Assembly: GCA_017521425.1 (NCBI GenBank)
Contig: JAFXCQ010000008.1
Location: 62,001-126,000, forward strand
Source of the DNA: Clostridia bacterium
GTDB taxonomy: Bacteria; Bacillota; Clostridia; Oscillospirales; Acutalibacteraceae
Length of the DNA stretch: 64,000 nucleotides
Reading direction: 5' to 3'
Each line of letters starts with the position of its first letter. Position 1 is the first letter of the stretch. The notes under the pieces are model-generated. The model searched no databases and was not told the DNA's origin. It worked only from the letters and a program-made list of their open reading frames with translations. This document shows positions 44,074-53,490 of the stretch, piece after piece. The position numbers and the translations under genes are program-made.

Positions 44074-45243
44074 TTACTTTTTAAGTCTATTTAAATTTTC
44101 TATAAGCAATGCACCGAGCAATAAAAACACAAGTAAGAATATCGGAAAAAGTGATATATTTATATGATTTGCTATAATTCCAAAAAGAGGTGGCATAAAT
44201 GACGAACCGGTGTAAGCAAATGCCATTTGTACACCAACAACTGCCTGAGAATTTTCTTTGCCGAAATTTACTGGTGTTGAATGTATAATTGCAGGGTAAA
44301 CAGGTCCGTTGCCAAAACCTGCTATGAAAATACCCGCAAGGCAAATGAATGTATTGTTAAATGGTAAAATCATCAGCAGCAATCCAATAGTTGCAACAGT
44401 ATAACCAAATCGAATCATTTTTTTGTCGCCTGTCTTATCAGCGAAAAAACCTGTTACTAAACGACTGACTGTCATACCTAAATAAAAAAGCGAAGCATAT
44501 TTTGCTGCCATATCAACAGAAAAGCCTTTGCCTAAAACCAAAAAACTACTTGTCCACGAAAAAGCGGTTGCCTCTACTGCGCAAAAAGCGAGAAAAGCAA
44601 ACAGAACACTTTTAACTCCTTTGATTTTAAAAATTTCTTTGAGTTTTTTAGGTTGTGGCGTTTCTTCTTTACTGTCACTTGCAAAGTTGTTAGTTTTAAT
44701 CTTTTTCCACAAAGGGATGCTTATAAAAAGAATGATTGTGAGAATTATCTGAATAATTCCGACAGTTCTGTAACCATTTGCCCATTGTTCGTTTTTCGAA
44801 AGCCAGAACCCCATAATATAAGGACTGATACTTGCACCTACACCCCAGAAACAATGAAGCCAACTCATATGTTTTGAGGCGAAATGAAGTGCAACAAAAT
44901 TATTCAGTGCTGCATCAACTGCACCTGCACCAAGACCTAATGGTATAGCACAAAGAATCAAGTGCCAGAATTTACTGCAGAAAGAAAAACCTAAAAGTGC
45001 AGTTGCCGTCATACCAACACTTATTGAAGTTACAATTCCCGCACCGAGTTTACGAGTGAGTTTATCTGAAAAAAGACTTGCTATAATTGTACCGCCCGAA
45101 ATTGTCATTGTTATAATACCGGCAAAAGATAGAGGAACACCTAAAGAGGGTTGTAAAACTGGCCACGATGCACCAAAAAGTGCATCCGGAAGCCCAAGAC
45201 TTATAAATCCCAGATAAATAATTGCAAGAAGAATAGTAAACAT
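44074..45243 (-). CDS. Major facilitator superfamily transporter
   Basis: 389 residues with twelve predicted helices. The MFS loop motif between TM2 and TM3 reads FSDKLTRKLGAG, with the matching FADKTGDKKMIRFG in the second half. The family type (FucP/YfkF-like or sugar/drug) cannot be fixed. GGTGG precedes the ATG. It is separated by 75 nt from the start of the ABC gene downstream on the same strand. Confidence 0.88.
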   Translation of the reverse strand: MFTILLAIIYLGFISLGLPDALFGASWPVLQPSLGVPLSFAGIITMTISGGTIIASLFSDKLTRKLGAGIVTSISVGMTATALLGFSFCSKFWHLILCAIPLGLGAGAVDAALNNFVALHFASKHMSWLHCFWGVGASISPYIMGFWLSKNEQWANGYRTVGIIQIILTIILFISIPLWKKIKTNNFASDSKEETPQPKKLKEIFKIKGVKSVLFAFLAFCAVEATAFSWTSSFLVLGKGFSVDMAAKYASLFYLGMTVSRLVTGFFADKTGDKKMIRFGYTVATIGLLLMILPFNNTFICLAGIFIAGFGNGPVYPAIIHSTPVNFGKENSQAVVGVQMAFAYTGSSFMPPLFGIIANHINISLFPIFLLVFLLLGALLIENLNRLKK

Positions 45244-45332
45244 TTAACCACCATTCTTAATTTTATCATTGTGTATAAAAAATTGCAAGAGAATTCAGTA
45301 CGGTAGTAGTCAAAAGTCAGTTTATTTTGTGA

Positions 45333-45361
45333 TTGATTTGTCTGTACAATTGGATTATAAT
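45333..45361 (+). promoter_or_regulatory. Promoter of the CE15-like gene
   Basis: TTGATT (45333-45338), 17-nt spacer, TATAAT (45356-45361), 30 nt before the start codon. Confidence 0.75.
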
Positions 45362-45391
45362 GAAAGAAAATATGAAAAAAGGGGAAATATT

Positions 45392-46429
45392 ATGTTGCTT
45401 CAGGAATTAAAAAACAGGAATTTGCCGGAGCTTAAATCACGTGAAGAAATGATTGAGATATTGCAAAGCGAAATTTACGGTAAAAAACTCCCTGACCCTG
45501 AAAAAGTCGAATTTATAAAAGAAGCTGAGCCTATGGTGCCACGCTTTTGTGCAAATAAGGCGAGTATCTATAAAGTAACGGCAAAATGTACACTTAATGG
45601 AAAAGAGTTTTCTTTCCCATTTTACGAAGTTTTGCCTAATGATAATGAGAAACATCCGTTTTTCATTCACGTAAATTTCCGTGACGACAACCCTGACAGA
45701 TACCAACCGACAGAAGAAATTATTGATAATGGCTTTGCAGTTTTAACTGTTTGCTATACAGATGTTACTTCTGATGACGATGACTTTACAAATGGACTTG
45801 CAGGAGTGCTTTTCCCAGATGGAAAAAGACAAAGTGATGATTCGGGTAAAATCGCAATGTGGGCGTGGGCGGCAAGTAGATTGCTTGATTATGCTGAAAC
45901 ACTTTCCCATAAACTTGATTTAGAAAAAAGTGTAATTTGTGGTCATTCAAGACTTGGTAAAACCGCACTTGTAGCGGCTATGTTTGATGAGCGGTTCAAA
46001 TTCAGTTATTCAAATGATTCGGGTTGTAGTGGTGCCGCTCTTGCAAGGGGTACTACCGGCGAAACAGTAGAAGATATTTGTGACAGATTTCCATTCTGGT
46101 TTTGTGAGAATTATAAAAAATATGTAAATAACGAAGAGAATATGCCATTTGACCAGCATTATTTAATCGCTTCAATTGCACCAAGATATGTACTTATAGG
46201 TAGTGCAAAAGAAGATGCCTGGGCACACCCGCAATCAGAGCAATTAGCTTGTGTTGCCGCGTCACCTGCATTTAAAAATCCATTTGATTGTGAAAATAAA
46301 TTTGCTGAAGCGGGTGACGAATTTTTTAATGGTGATTTAGGTTATCATATGAGAAATGGTACACACTACTTTAGCCGTGAGGATTGGCAGAAGCTTATTA
46401 AGTTTGCGGAAGGAAAAATTGAAAATTGA
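45392..46429 (+). CDS. CE15/glucuronoyl-esterase-like alpha/beta-hydrolase
   Basis: 345 residues, no signal peptide. The nucleophile elbow GHSRLGKTALV corresponds to the G-x-S-R-x-G-K motif of CE15 glucuronoyl esterases and related acetyl-xylan esterases. SNDSGCSGAALARG, ASIAPRYVLIGSAKEDAWAHP and the late NGTHYFSREDW, supplying the His, fit that family. It would cut ester links on plant-type glycans, probably on imported fragments. I chose the ATG at 45392 (AAAGGGG upstream), since an earlier in-frame ATG precedes the promoter. The last three codons and the stop lie inside a dispersed repeat. Confidence 0.75.
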   Translation: MLLQELKNRNLPELKSREEMIEILQSEIYGKKLPDPEKVEFIKEAEPMVPRFCANKASIYKVTAKCTLNGKEFSFPFYEVLPNDNEKHPFFIHVNFRDDNPDRYQPTEEIIDNGFAVLTVCYTDVTSDDDDFTNGLAGVLFPDGKRQSDDSGKIAMWAWAASRLLDYAETLSHKLDLEKSVICGHSRLGKTALVAAMFDERFKFSYSNDSGCSGAALARGTTGETVEDICDRFPFWFCENYKKYVNNEENMPFDQHYLIASIAPRYVLIGSAKEDAWAHPQSEQLACVAASPAFKNPFDCENKFAEAGDEFFNGDLGYHMRNGTHYFSREDWQKLIKFAEGKIEN

Positions 46430-46675
46430 AAATGAAAAATTAAAAATTTCGGAAGTCCTGCGGACTTGATTATAATTAGACATTTATAAAGAAAACTACA
46501 TTCTTTCATTTAAAGGTTATTGTAAACCTTAAAAGATAGTATGTAGTTTGTTTTTTAGAATAAAGAAGATAAAATAAATGATAAATGAAACGACAAATTA
46601 ACTTTTACAACAAATTATTATAATAGCGTCGCAGACCATTAATTTTCAATTTTCAACTTTCAATTTTCAATTCAA
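46419..46675 (+). repeat. Dispersed variable-hairpin element, copy B, full inverted repeat
   Basis: Left arm ttgaaaattgaaaatg... (46419-46450), hairpin aagtcc-tgc-ggactt (46453-46467), attataat (46469-46476). The core holds a terminator-like stem. Right end attataat (46615-46622), hairpin gtc-gca-gac (46628-46636), then attttcaattttcaacttt arm (46641-46672). It fills the gap between the esterase and exchanger genes. No ORF in the core. Confidence 0.75.
46494..46556 (+). terminator. Terminator inside repeat copy B
   Basis: Long imperfect stem aactacattctttcattt / aaaagatagtatgtagtt with an inner aaggtt / aacctt pair (46494-46548), followed by tgttttttag. It probably ends the esterase transcript. 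Confidence 0.65.
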
Positions 46676-46698
46676 AAAACTCAGTTTTCTGAATTATA

Positions 46699-46727
46699 TT
46701 GATAAATTTTTCCAATTGTGGTAATAT
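46699..46727 (+). promoter_or_regulatory. Promoter of the Na+/Ca2+ exchanger gene
   Basis: TTGATA (46699-46704), 17-nt spacer, TAATAT (46722-46727), 32 nt before the start codon. Confidence 0.65.
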
Positions 46728-46759
46728 AAAAGTATATAAACATAAAAGGGGTTTTAAAA

Positions 46760-47824
46760 ATGTCTGAATTATTAGTTCCGGTGCTTTTATTAGCGTTCGG
46801 TTTCGTGTTACTCATTAAAGGTGGCGACTGGTTTGTTGACGGTGCAACAGGTATTGCTCGTCGTTTTCATTTACCAGAGATTTTAATTGGTGCTACCGTA
46901 GTTTCAATTGGTACTACTTTACCTGAAGTTATGGTTTCTGCCGGTGCAGCCGCAGGTGGTAATGGTTCAATTGCCTATGGTAATGCAATCGGTTCAATTA
47001 TTTGTAATACATCTTTAATTGCGGCTATTACTATTTCGGTAAAACCGGGAGAAGCAGCAAGAAAAAGTATGATTTTACCTGTTGCTTTCTTCTTTGGTTC
47101 TGCAGCATTTTACTGTGGTACAGCGTATTTAACGGGAGAATTTTCACGTCTTACCGGTATTCTTTTACTTATTACATTCGTTGTTTATATGGTGACAACT
47201 GTTATAAGAATGAAAAAAAGTGCAGCACCTATTGAGGTTGTTGAAAAAGAAGAGAAAGTTGGCGCTCTCACAAGTGAAGAAGAATTAGAAGCACAAAGCG
47301 GCGAAGACCATGTTGTTGAATCAAAAGAAAAAGGCACAAAAGATAGCCTTTTAAAAGATATTATTATGTTGGTTTTTGGTGCGGCAGTTATTGCAGTCGG
47401 TGCAGATTTACTTGTTGATAACGCAACAATCGTAGCAAAAGCACTCGGTGTTTCAGACGCAGTTATCGGTCTTACAATTGTTGCTTTAGGTACATCACTC
47501 CCGGAACTTGTAACTGCTATTACATCACTTGCAAAAGGTCACGGTTCACTTTCACTCGGTAATATTATCGGAGCCAACCTTTTCAATTTAGTTCTTGTAA
47601 GTGGTACTGCTATTACAATAAATCCGTTTACAGTTCCGTGTTCAGGTTTAATCAATGGTATTAACTCTTCACTTATTCTTGATATTCCTGTAATGCTCAC
47701 AGTAATGCTCATACTCACAGTACCAACAATGATAAAGCAAAAACTTTCTCGTTGGCAGGGCATTTTAATGCTTGGCATTTATGTTGCGTTTATTGGTCTT
47801 AGTTTTGTTGTTGGGGCTAATTAA
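46760..47824 (+). CDS. CaCA-family Na+/Ca2+ exchanger
   Basis: 354 residues, about ten membrane helices in two inverted halves. The two alpha repeats are clear: GATVVSIGTTLPEVMVSAGA with GNAIGSIICNTSLI, and LTIVALGTSLPELVTAITS with GNIIGANLFNLVL. A charged cytoplasmic loop of about 50 residues (KEEKVGALTSEEELEAQSG) separates them. It exchanges Na+ (or K+/H+) for Ca2+, and could use the Na+ gradient made by the V-ATPase. AAAGGGG precedes the ATG. The gene has its own promoter and terminator. Confidence 0.93.
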   Translation: MSELLVPVLLLAFGFVLLIKGGDWFVDGATGIARRFHLPEILIGATVVSIGTTLPEVMVSAGAAAGGNGSIAYGNAIGSIICNTSLIAAITISVKPGEAARKSMILPVAFFFGSAAFYCGTAYLTGEFSRLTGILLLITFVVYMVTTVIRMKKSAAPIEVVEKEEKVGALTSEEELEAQSGEDHVVESKEKGTKDSLLKDIIMLVFGAAVIAVGADLLVDNATIVAKALGVSDAVIGLTIVALGTSLPELVTAITSLAKGHGSLSLGNIIGANLFNLVLVSGTAITINPFTVPCSGLINGINSSLILDIPVMLTVMLILTVPTMIKQKLSRWQGILMLGIYVAFIGLSFVVGAN

Positions 47825-47825
47825 G

Positions 47826-47978
47826 TAGCAAGTATGCAAGTGTGCAAGTTACAAGGGTTATAAAAAAGACTTTATCCTATCATTTCAGTTACAAAAACTT
47901 GAAATGATAGGATTTTTCTATTATCTGATACCTGATATTTAATTATTACTTGCCACTTGCATACTTGCACACTTGCAA
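47826..47978 (+). repeat. Inverted octamer repeats flanking a terminator
   Basis: Left, three gcaagtNN octamers (47828-47851). Right, their complement as four acttgcNN units (47948-47977). Together they form a long, out-of-register inverted repeat around the exchanger terminator. Similar octamers lie in repeat copy A (about 2087-2117). Confidence 0.7.
47875..47918 (+). terminator. Terminator of the Na+/Ca2+ exchanger gene
   Basis: Perfect 13-bp stem tcctatcatttca with its complement (47875-47887, 47900-47912), then tttttcta. Confidence 0.93.
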
Positions 47979-47988
47979 CTATTTTTTA

Positions 47989-48017
47989 TTGCTAAAAAAA
48001 GAAATTTATGCTAATAT
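47989..48017 (+). promoter_or_regulatory. Promoter of the membrane peptidase gene
   Basis: TTGCTA (47989-47994), 17-nt spacer, TAATAT (48012-48017), 38 nt before the start. Confidence 0.65.
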
Positions 48018-48055
48018 AAAATTAACTTTCAGAATTATTAAGGGGAAAGAGTTTA

Positions 48056-50353
48056 ATGAAAAAACTAAAGAATAAATATATATTAGGTGTAATTCTAAGT
48101 GTTGTTCTGGCGTTTTTCTGGATTTTTTTAACTGTGTTTTTGACAAAGGGAAAAGAAATTTCAGATTTTAATGAAACAGAAAGTATAATTTTCGGTGTGT
48201 TTGTTGCTGTGGAAGTTATGACATGGTCAGTTGCTTTTGCATTTGCTATAATGTTGGGAAAAAAGTATCAGCCAAAAATTCAACAAGTGTCAGAAATTGA
48301 TTTTTCTAAAAGAGCAAAGGCAGAAAAAAGAAAAGAGTGTGCTGTGTCAATATTTGTAGTGGTTTCAGCTTTCTTGTTACAGTTAGGTGGAATTGTTTTT
48401 GCTAAAAATTTTGAAAATAAATTTACAAATAGTTCGATAATTACTGCTTTTGTAGTTTCAATTGTAATACCAATCATATTACTTGCAGTAAATATAATTT
48501 TACAAAAATTCAAAAAATCTGAATTAGATACTCAAAATGTAAAAGAAATTACAGAATTTATTTTATCGCATAGAGAATCGGCAGAGGAAACAACTAAACA
48601 AAAGGAATCACTTCTTGAAAAAATAATAATTAAATCACAAACTTTAGCAATAGTTTATGGTGTTTGTGGAATTGTTTTCAGTGTCAGTTCGGGTATGTTT
48701 TGTAAAATCTATGGAACTGATTTTTTGGTGCCACTTTGTTGGGTTTCTGTTCTTTTTATTCTTTGTGCGTTATCTCGTATAAGAGTAAAGCAAAAAGTTT
48801 ATGAAGATGAAGAAAAATTTTATTTAGCTGAAACTGAATATCCTGAAATATATAAAGTAACAAAAAAAGCGGCAGATATACTCGGTTGCACAGGTAAAAT
48901 AAAAATATTACTTACTGACGATTGTAATGCGGGAATCAGCAAAAATGATAACAATTATTTTATAACTCTCGGCGTTGTATTACTTAATATTTTTACAAAA
49001 GAAGAACTTTACAATGTATTGTTACATGAATTTTCACATGTAAGCGAAAAGAATTTGTGTAATGTAAAGTTACTTAATTATAATGAATGGTTGTGTTATG
49101 GTAATACAACAAATTTGTTTTCCGCTTTTATTAAATGGTTTTTTGTTTTTCTTGATGAAAAATATAAAAAGGAATATTTTTTATATTCGTATGCATCTTC
49201 GGTTACAAATGAAGAAACTGCAGACAAAGAAATGTTGAAAAATGGTGACAAAAATGTTGCCGCTTCAGCCTTGATTAAACTCAAATATAACGAACTTTAT
49301 GATTGGGAAACAGGCACTTATGATGAAGAATGTGTTTTTGAACCAGAAGAATTACAAAAAGGATTAGTAGCCAAAAGCATAGAAAATTTAAAAAGCAGGA
49401 TAATAAGCAGAAAAGAATTCTGGAACAGGTTTATTGATATAGAAATTTTATCCCGTTCAGCTTCTCACCCTACTTTAAAAATGCGTCTTGAGCGACTGGG
49501 TGTGAAAAATTATGAGATTTTGCCTTTTGAAAATAGTGGTGAGTATCAAAATGAATGTAAAAAGGCTTTAGAACAGGCAGAAACGCTGCTTTACGAAGAA
49601 AAAGAAAGTCTTTACGAAGAAGGGCGAAAGTCAATTTATCTTGATTCGTTAGAAATAATTGAAAACTGGGAAAAATCAGGTAAACCAATTATTGCTTCGG
49701 AATATGCTGATGTAGTTGTAGCGCTTCGTCAACTTGGTAGAAATATAGAAGCAAATGAATGTTGCAAACGGGCAATAGATGAGCTTTCTGACATAGCAAG
49801 TAGTTATGCACATTTTATGTATGGTTGCTTTTTATTGCACAGTTTTAATGATGAGGGTTTAAATCATATATATAAAGCAATTGAAAATAGTAATTTTATT
49901 GAAGAAGGTCTGGAAAATATAGGTAAATTCTGTTGCCTTACAGGAAACAAAGAAGAACTTGAAATTTACCGTGAAAAAGCGGTTGATTTGATTCAGAGTG
50001 CAAATGATAAATATATCAAAATGCAATTTATTGATAAAAAAGATGTGCTTGTGACAGAAAATTTACCAGATGGAATGTTAGAAGATATTTTGAGTTTCAT
50101 TAAATCAATAGATGAAAATAAAATCAGAAAAATTTATCTTGTGCGTAAGGTTATTACAGATGATTTTTTCACCAGTGCATTTATAATTGATTTTGAAGAT
50201 AATGTCGATGATGAAATTAAAAATAAGGTTATGCATAAAATATTTTCTTTTTTAGATAAATGCTTTGATTGGCAATTTTCACTGTTCTTTTTTGAAGAAA
50301 TCGGTAATGTAGATATAGAAAAAATTGAAAACAGCTGTGTTTTTGTAAAATAA
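48056..50353 (+). CDS. Polytopic M48-like zinc metallopeptidase with C-terminal repeat domain
   Basis: 765 residues. Six predicted helices fall in the first about 250 residues. The peptidase motif LLHEFSHVSEKN starts its HExxH at His324, and EETADKEM near residue 386 fits the ExxxD third-ligand motif of M48 (HtpX/Ste24-like) enzymes. The C-terminal about 230 residues include TPR-like helices (EYADVVVALRQLGRNIEANECCKRAI as two helices) and a beta-containing end. It probably cleaves membrane or secreted proteins. AAGGGGAAAG precedes the ATG. The next gene follows after 24 nt. Confidence 0.75.
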   Translation: MKKLKNKYILGVILSVVLAFFWIFLTVFLTKGKEISDFNETESIIFGVFVAVEVMTWSVAFAFAIMLGKKYQPKIQQVSEIDFSKRAKAEKRKECAVSIFVVVSAFLLQLGGIVFAKNFENKFTNSSIITAFVVSIVIPIILLAVNIILQKFKKSELDTQNVKEITEFILSHRESAEETTKQKESLLEKIIIKSQTLAIVYGVCGIVFSVSSGMFCKIYGTDFLVPLCWVSVLFILCALSRIRVKQKVYEDEEKFYLAETEYPEIYKVTKKAADILGCTGKIKILLTDDCNAGISKNDNNYFITLGVVLLNIFTKEELYNVLLHEFSHVSEKNLCNVKLLNYNEWLCYGNTTNLFSAFIKWFFVFLDEKYKKEYFLYSYASSVTNEETADKEMLKNGDKNVAASALIKLKYNELYDWETGTYDEECVFEPEELQKGLVAKSIENLKSRIISRKEFWNRFIDIEILSRSASHPTLKMRLERLGVKNYEILPFENSGEYQNECKKALEQAETLLYEEKESLYEEGRKSIYLDSLEIIENWEKSGKPIIASEYADVVVALRQLGRNIEANECCKRAIDELSDIASSYAHFMYGCFLLHSFNDEGLNHIYKAIENSNFIEEGLENIGKFCCLTGNKEELEIYREKAVDLIQSANDKYIKMQFIDKKDVLVTENLPDGMLEDILSFIKSIDENKIRKIYLVRKVITDDFFTSAFIIDFEDNVDDEIKNKVMHKIFSFLDKCFDWQFSLFFFEEIGNVDIEKIENSCVFVK

Positions 50354-50377
50354 ATACACACTTCAGGAGGAATAAAT

Positions 50378-52864
50378 ATGCTGAAAAAAATAAAAGATAA
50401 CTGGATTGTTGACTTAAGTGTCACGACTGTGTTGTTGGGGTTAATGTGTTATGCGGCATATTCGTTGTGGTACATATTTGACGGAACTTTAAGCAGTGGA
50501 GATGTTCATCTTTATACAGCACTTACAAGCGTTGCACTTGGTTGGTTTATGATGATGTTCATAAAAACATTATTCAAAAATGCTAACTGGATTTTAAAAC
50601 TCGTTACATTTTTAGCAGGTTGTGCCTTTTTTCAGGGGTTGATATGGGGAATAAATGCAAAAATGAACCCTGTAATGAACGACACAACTTACAATGATGA
50701 TAATACTGTCATTACAGTATATACGGTTGCATTTGTTTTATCTGCAATTCTTCTTTTAGTAACATTTATTATAAAAGCGATAAGAAAACCAAGAATTTTC
50801 AATGCAATTTTTGCAGTCATTTATTTTGCGGTTACTTGCGGAGGGACAGTTATTCTTAACGAAGAAAATATTAAGGCACTCGAATATAAAAAGAATATTC
50901 AGTTTGACAGAGTAAGTGCTACAGAAATGAACGTTTCTGACGAAGACCAGGAACTTTGTAGAAACTGGTTTAAAAGCAATTTTTTAGTTGAAAATGCAAG
51001 TTATCCATTTACTTTTAAGGTTGACGGAGTAGAGTTTAACCCTGCTGATTGGGAAAAGTCATTTGAACCAAAAACTGCAGGTGCGGGCGTTTCTTATATT
51101 ATTGATTACAAAATAGTTTTAAAAAATAAAAACAATGGACTTCAGGTAACAGTTGAAGCAACTCAGTTTTCTCTGAATGCAACTTGTCAATGGACTGTTT
51201 ATATTAAAAACATAGGTACAGAAAACTCCGGAGTAATAAGTGATTTTTATGCTTTAAATTCATCATTAGGTACCGGTAAGGCAGAACTTTACTATTCAAT
51301 GGGTAGCGATACTGCGGCAAGCGACTTTTCACTCATTAAAAAAGATTTATCTGCTAAAACATTTGGTTTTGGCGGTGTAGATGGTAAGCCTACAGAAAAT
51401 TATCTTCCATATTTCAATATCTTCGGTGAAGAGTTTGGTATGGTTGTGGGTATCGGTTGGACTGGTCAATGGGCATCATCGTTCAGTAATAAAAACGGTG
51501 AAACTGTTATTACCGCAAAGCAAGAGAATTTTAATGCATACCTTCTTCCCGGTGAAGAAGTCCGTTCACCACTTGTTTCAGTAAGCTTTTATGAGACGTA
51601 TGAGACTGACAATGCTTTAAAGGGCTTTAATATGTTCAGGGAGTGGATAATGGACTGCGTTTACCCTGAAAATGTAACAAAGAGTTCTTATACAGTAATG
51701 GAGGTTGCAGGACCAATGTCAACAAGAACTTCTGATGAAATCATTGAAGTTCTTGATGGTTTGGATAAAGAGGTATTTGAGCATACAGATGCATTCTGGA
51801 TGGATGCAGGTTGGTACAGTTACAACGAAGGCTGGTACGATGGCGTTGGTAACTGGACTGTAGATAAAAACAGATATGACAATGGTATAATTGAACTTTC
51901 AGATTATGCAAAGAAAAAAGGTCTTGGGCATACTCTCTGGTATGAGCCTGAAAGAGTTTTCCCGGGTACAGAGTTCTACAATGTAGGCTCACAAAATGAA
52001 GAATGGCTTATTTCTGTAGATGGTGAAGAAAACCTTATGTGGAATCTTGCAGACGAGGAGGCTTTCAAGTATTATGCTGATTACATTTTAGCTTCTCTCA
52101 AAGAAAATGGGGTTACAATTTATCGTCAGGACTTTAACTTTGCTCCACTTAAATATTGGCAGAAAGCAGATAGTGAATATTATGATGGCAGAACAGGTAT
52201 CTGCGAAAACCACTATGTTACAAACGAATATAAATATTTAGATTATCTTATAGAAAATGTAGATGGACTTATAATAGACAACTGTGCGTCAGGTGGTAAA
52301 AGGCTTGATTTAGAAATGGTTTACCGTAGTATTGCATTCTGGAGAAGTGACTATAACTGTGATTATCACCCTGATTTATTTGAAGCAACTCAGGCACAGA
52401 CTTATGGTATTTCATTCTGGTTACCAATAACAGGTGCAAATCTTTATATGGCTAATGAGTATGCCTGCAGGTCTGCTATAATGCCACTTATGCTTATGGA
52501 TTTCTTCTCGCATCAGAATCCTGAATTCCAATATTACAATGAACAGAGAGCAAAGATGGGTGAAAGATATTACCCGATTGAGTTCGGTAGTTTTGATAAA
52601 GATAAAATGTTGGCAATGCAGTTCTCAACTGAAGATGCAAGTAGTGGTATGGCTCTTATTTATAAAAGAGCAAATGTAAAAGATAGCGAATATACACTTT
52701 ACTTAAACGGACTTCATACTGCTACAAAGTATAATGTTTATGATTTTGACAATCCCGAAAAAGTTTATACAATGGAAGGCATTGAGCTTATGAATTATGG
52801 TCTTACATTACCTTTACCCGAAGGCGAAAAGGCAATGATAATTATGTTTGAAGCAGAAAAATAA
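50378..52864 (+). CDS. GH36-like alpha-galactosidase with a polytopic membrane N-terminus
   Basis: 828 residues. Residues 1-160 hold five predicted membrane helices, then a GH36/GH31-clan enzyme. The nucleophile Asp585 lies in IYRQDFNFAP, and the acid/base is probably Asp658 in FWRSDYNCD, after the family block CASGGKRLDLEMVYRS. LWYEPERVFPG is also conserved. The likely activity is release of alpha-galactose (or N-acetylgalactosamine) from glycans at the membrane outer face. AGGAGG precedes the ATG. The DUF218 gene starts at its stop codon. A multi-helix anchor is unusual for GH36. Confidence 0.83.
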   Translation: MLKKIKDNWIVDLSVTTVLLGLMCYAAYSLWYIFDGTLSSGDVHLYTALTSVALGWFMMMFIKTLFKNANWILKLVTFLAGCAFFQGLIWGINAKMNPVMNDTTYNDDNTVITVYTVAFVLSAILLLVTFIIKAIRKPRIFNAIFAVIYFAVTCGGTVILNEENIKALEYKKNIQFDRVSATEMNVSDEDQELCRNWFKSNFLVENASYPFTFKVDGVEFNPADWEKSFEPKTAGAGVSYIIDYKIVLKNKNNGLQVTVEATQFSLNATCQWTVYIKNIGTENSGVISDFYALNSSLGTGKAELYYSMGSDTAASDFSLIKKDLSAKTFGFGGVDGKPTENYLPYFNIFGEEFGMVVGIGWTGQWASSFSNKNGETVITAKQENFNAYLLPGEEVRSPLVSVSFYETYETDNALKGFNMFREWIMDCVYPENVTKSSYTVMEVAGPMSTRTSDEIIEVLDGLDKEVFEHTDAFWMDAGWYSYNEGWYDGVGNWTVDKNRYDNGIIELSDYAKKKGLGHTLWYEPERVFPGTEFYNVGSQNEEWLISVDGEENLMWNLADEEAFKYYADYILASLKENGVTIYRQDFNFAPLKYWQKADSEYYDGRTGICENHYVTNEYKYLDYLIENVDGLIIDNCASGGKRLDLEMVYRSIAFWRSDYNCDYHPDLFEATQAQTYGISFWLPITGANLYMANEYACRSAIMPLMLMDFFSHQNPEFQYYNEQRAKMGERYYPIEFGSFDKDKMLAMQFSTEDASSGMALIYKRANVKDSEYTLYLNGLHTATKYNVYDFDNPEKVYTMEGIELMNYGLTLPLPEGEKAMIIMFEAEK

Positions 52865-53466
52865 TGAGAAGTAAAAAATGTAAAATTCTTGTTGCTTCGG
52901 GTGCGGTGATATTTCTTTCAGTTGTTATTGCGTTATCAATTGCTATCAATATCTGGAATTACGGAAAAATTGACGAAAAAGCACCGTCGGATGTCGCAAT
53001 CGTTTTAGGTGCATCTGTTTGGGAAGATGGTGTTTCACCAGTTTATCGTGAACGAATAAATCACGCAATTACACTTTACGAAGACGGATTTGTTGATTAC
53101 ATAATTTTAACCGGGGGCTTTGGTGAGGGTAGTTATAAATCTGATTCACAAGTAGCAAAAGAATATGCTTTATCACAAGGTGTACCCGAAGAAAGAATTT
53201 TAATAGAAGAAAAATCTACTATTACAGAAGAAAATCTTGAATTTTCAAAAGAAATAATGGTAGAAAATAATCTTAAAACTGCAATTATTGTCAGCGACCC
53301 GCTTCATATGAAAAGGTCAATGCTTATGGCTGAAGATTATGGGATAAATGCAATTTCTTCACCGACAACTACTTCAATGTATAAATCATTAAAAACAAAA
53401 ATACCGTTTTTGTTAAGAGAAGAGTTTTTCTATGTTGGGTATTGTGTTGTAAGAGTTTTCAGATAA
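52864..53466 (+). CDS. DUF218/SanA-YdcF family protein
   Basis: 200 residues: one N-terminal membrane helix (LVASGAVIFLSVVIALSIAI) and a DUF218 domain with VAIVLGASVWEDG, ILTGGFGEG and VSDPLHMKRS, typical of SanA (vancomycin exclusion in E. coli) and YdcF. It is thought to act on envelope precursors, though the reaction is not known. The start overlaps the GH36 stop by 1 nt. Confidence 0.88.
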   Translation: MRSKKCKILVASGAVIFLSVVIALSIAINIWNYGKIDEKAPSDVAIVLGASVWEDGVSPVYRERINHAITLYEDGFVDYIILTGGFGEGSYKSDSQVAKEYALSQGVPEERILIEEKSTITEENLEFSKEIMVENNLKTAIIVSDPLHMKRSMLMAEDYGINAISSPTTTSMYKSLKTKIPFLLREEFFYVGYCVVRVFR

Positions 53467-53490
53467 GACGAATTTAAAGGAGATACTGTT

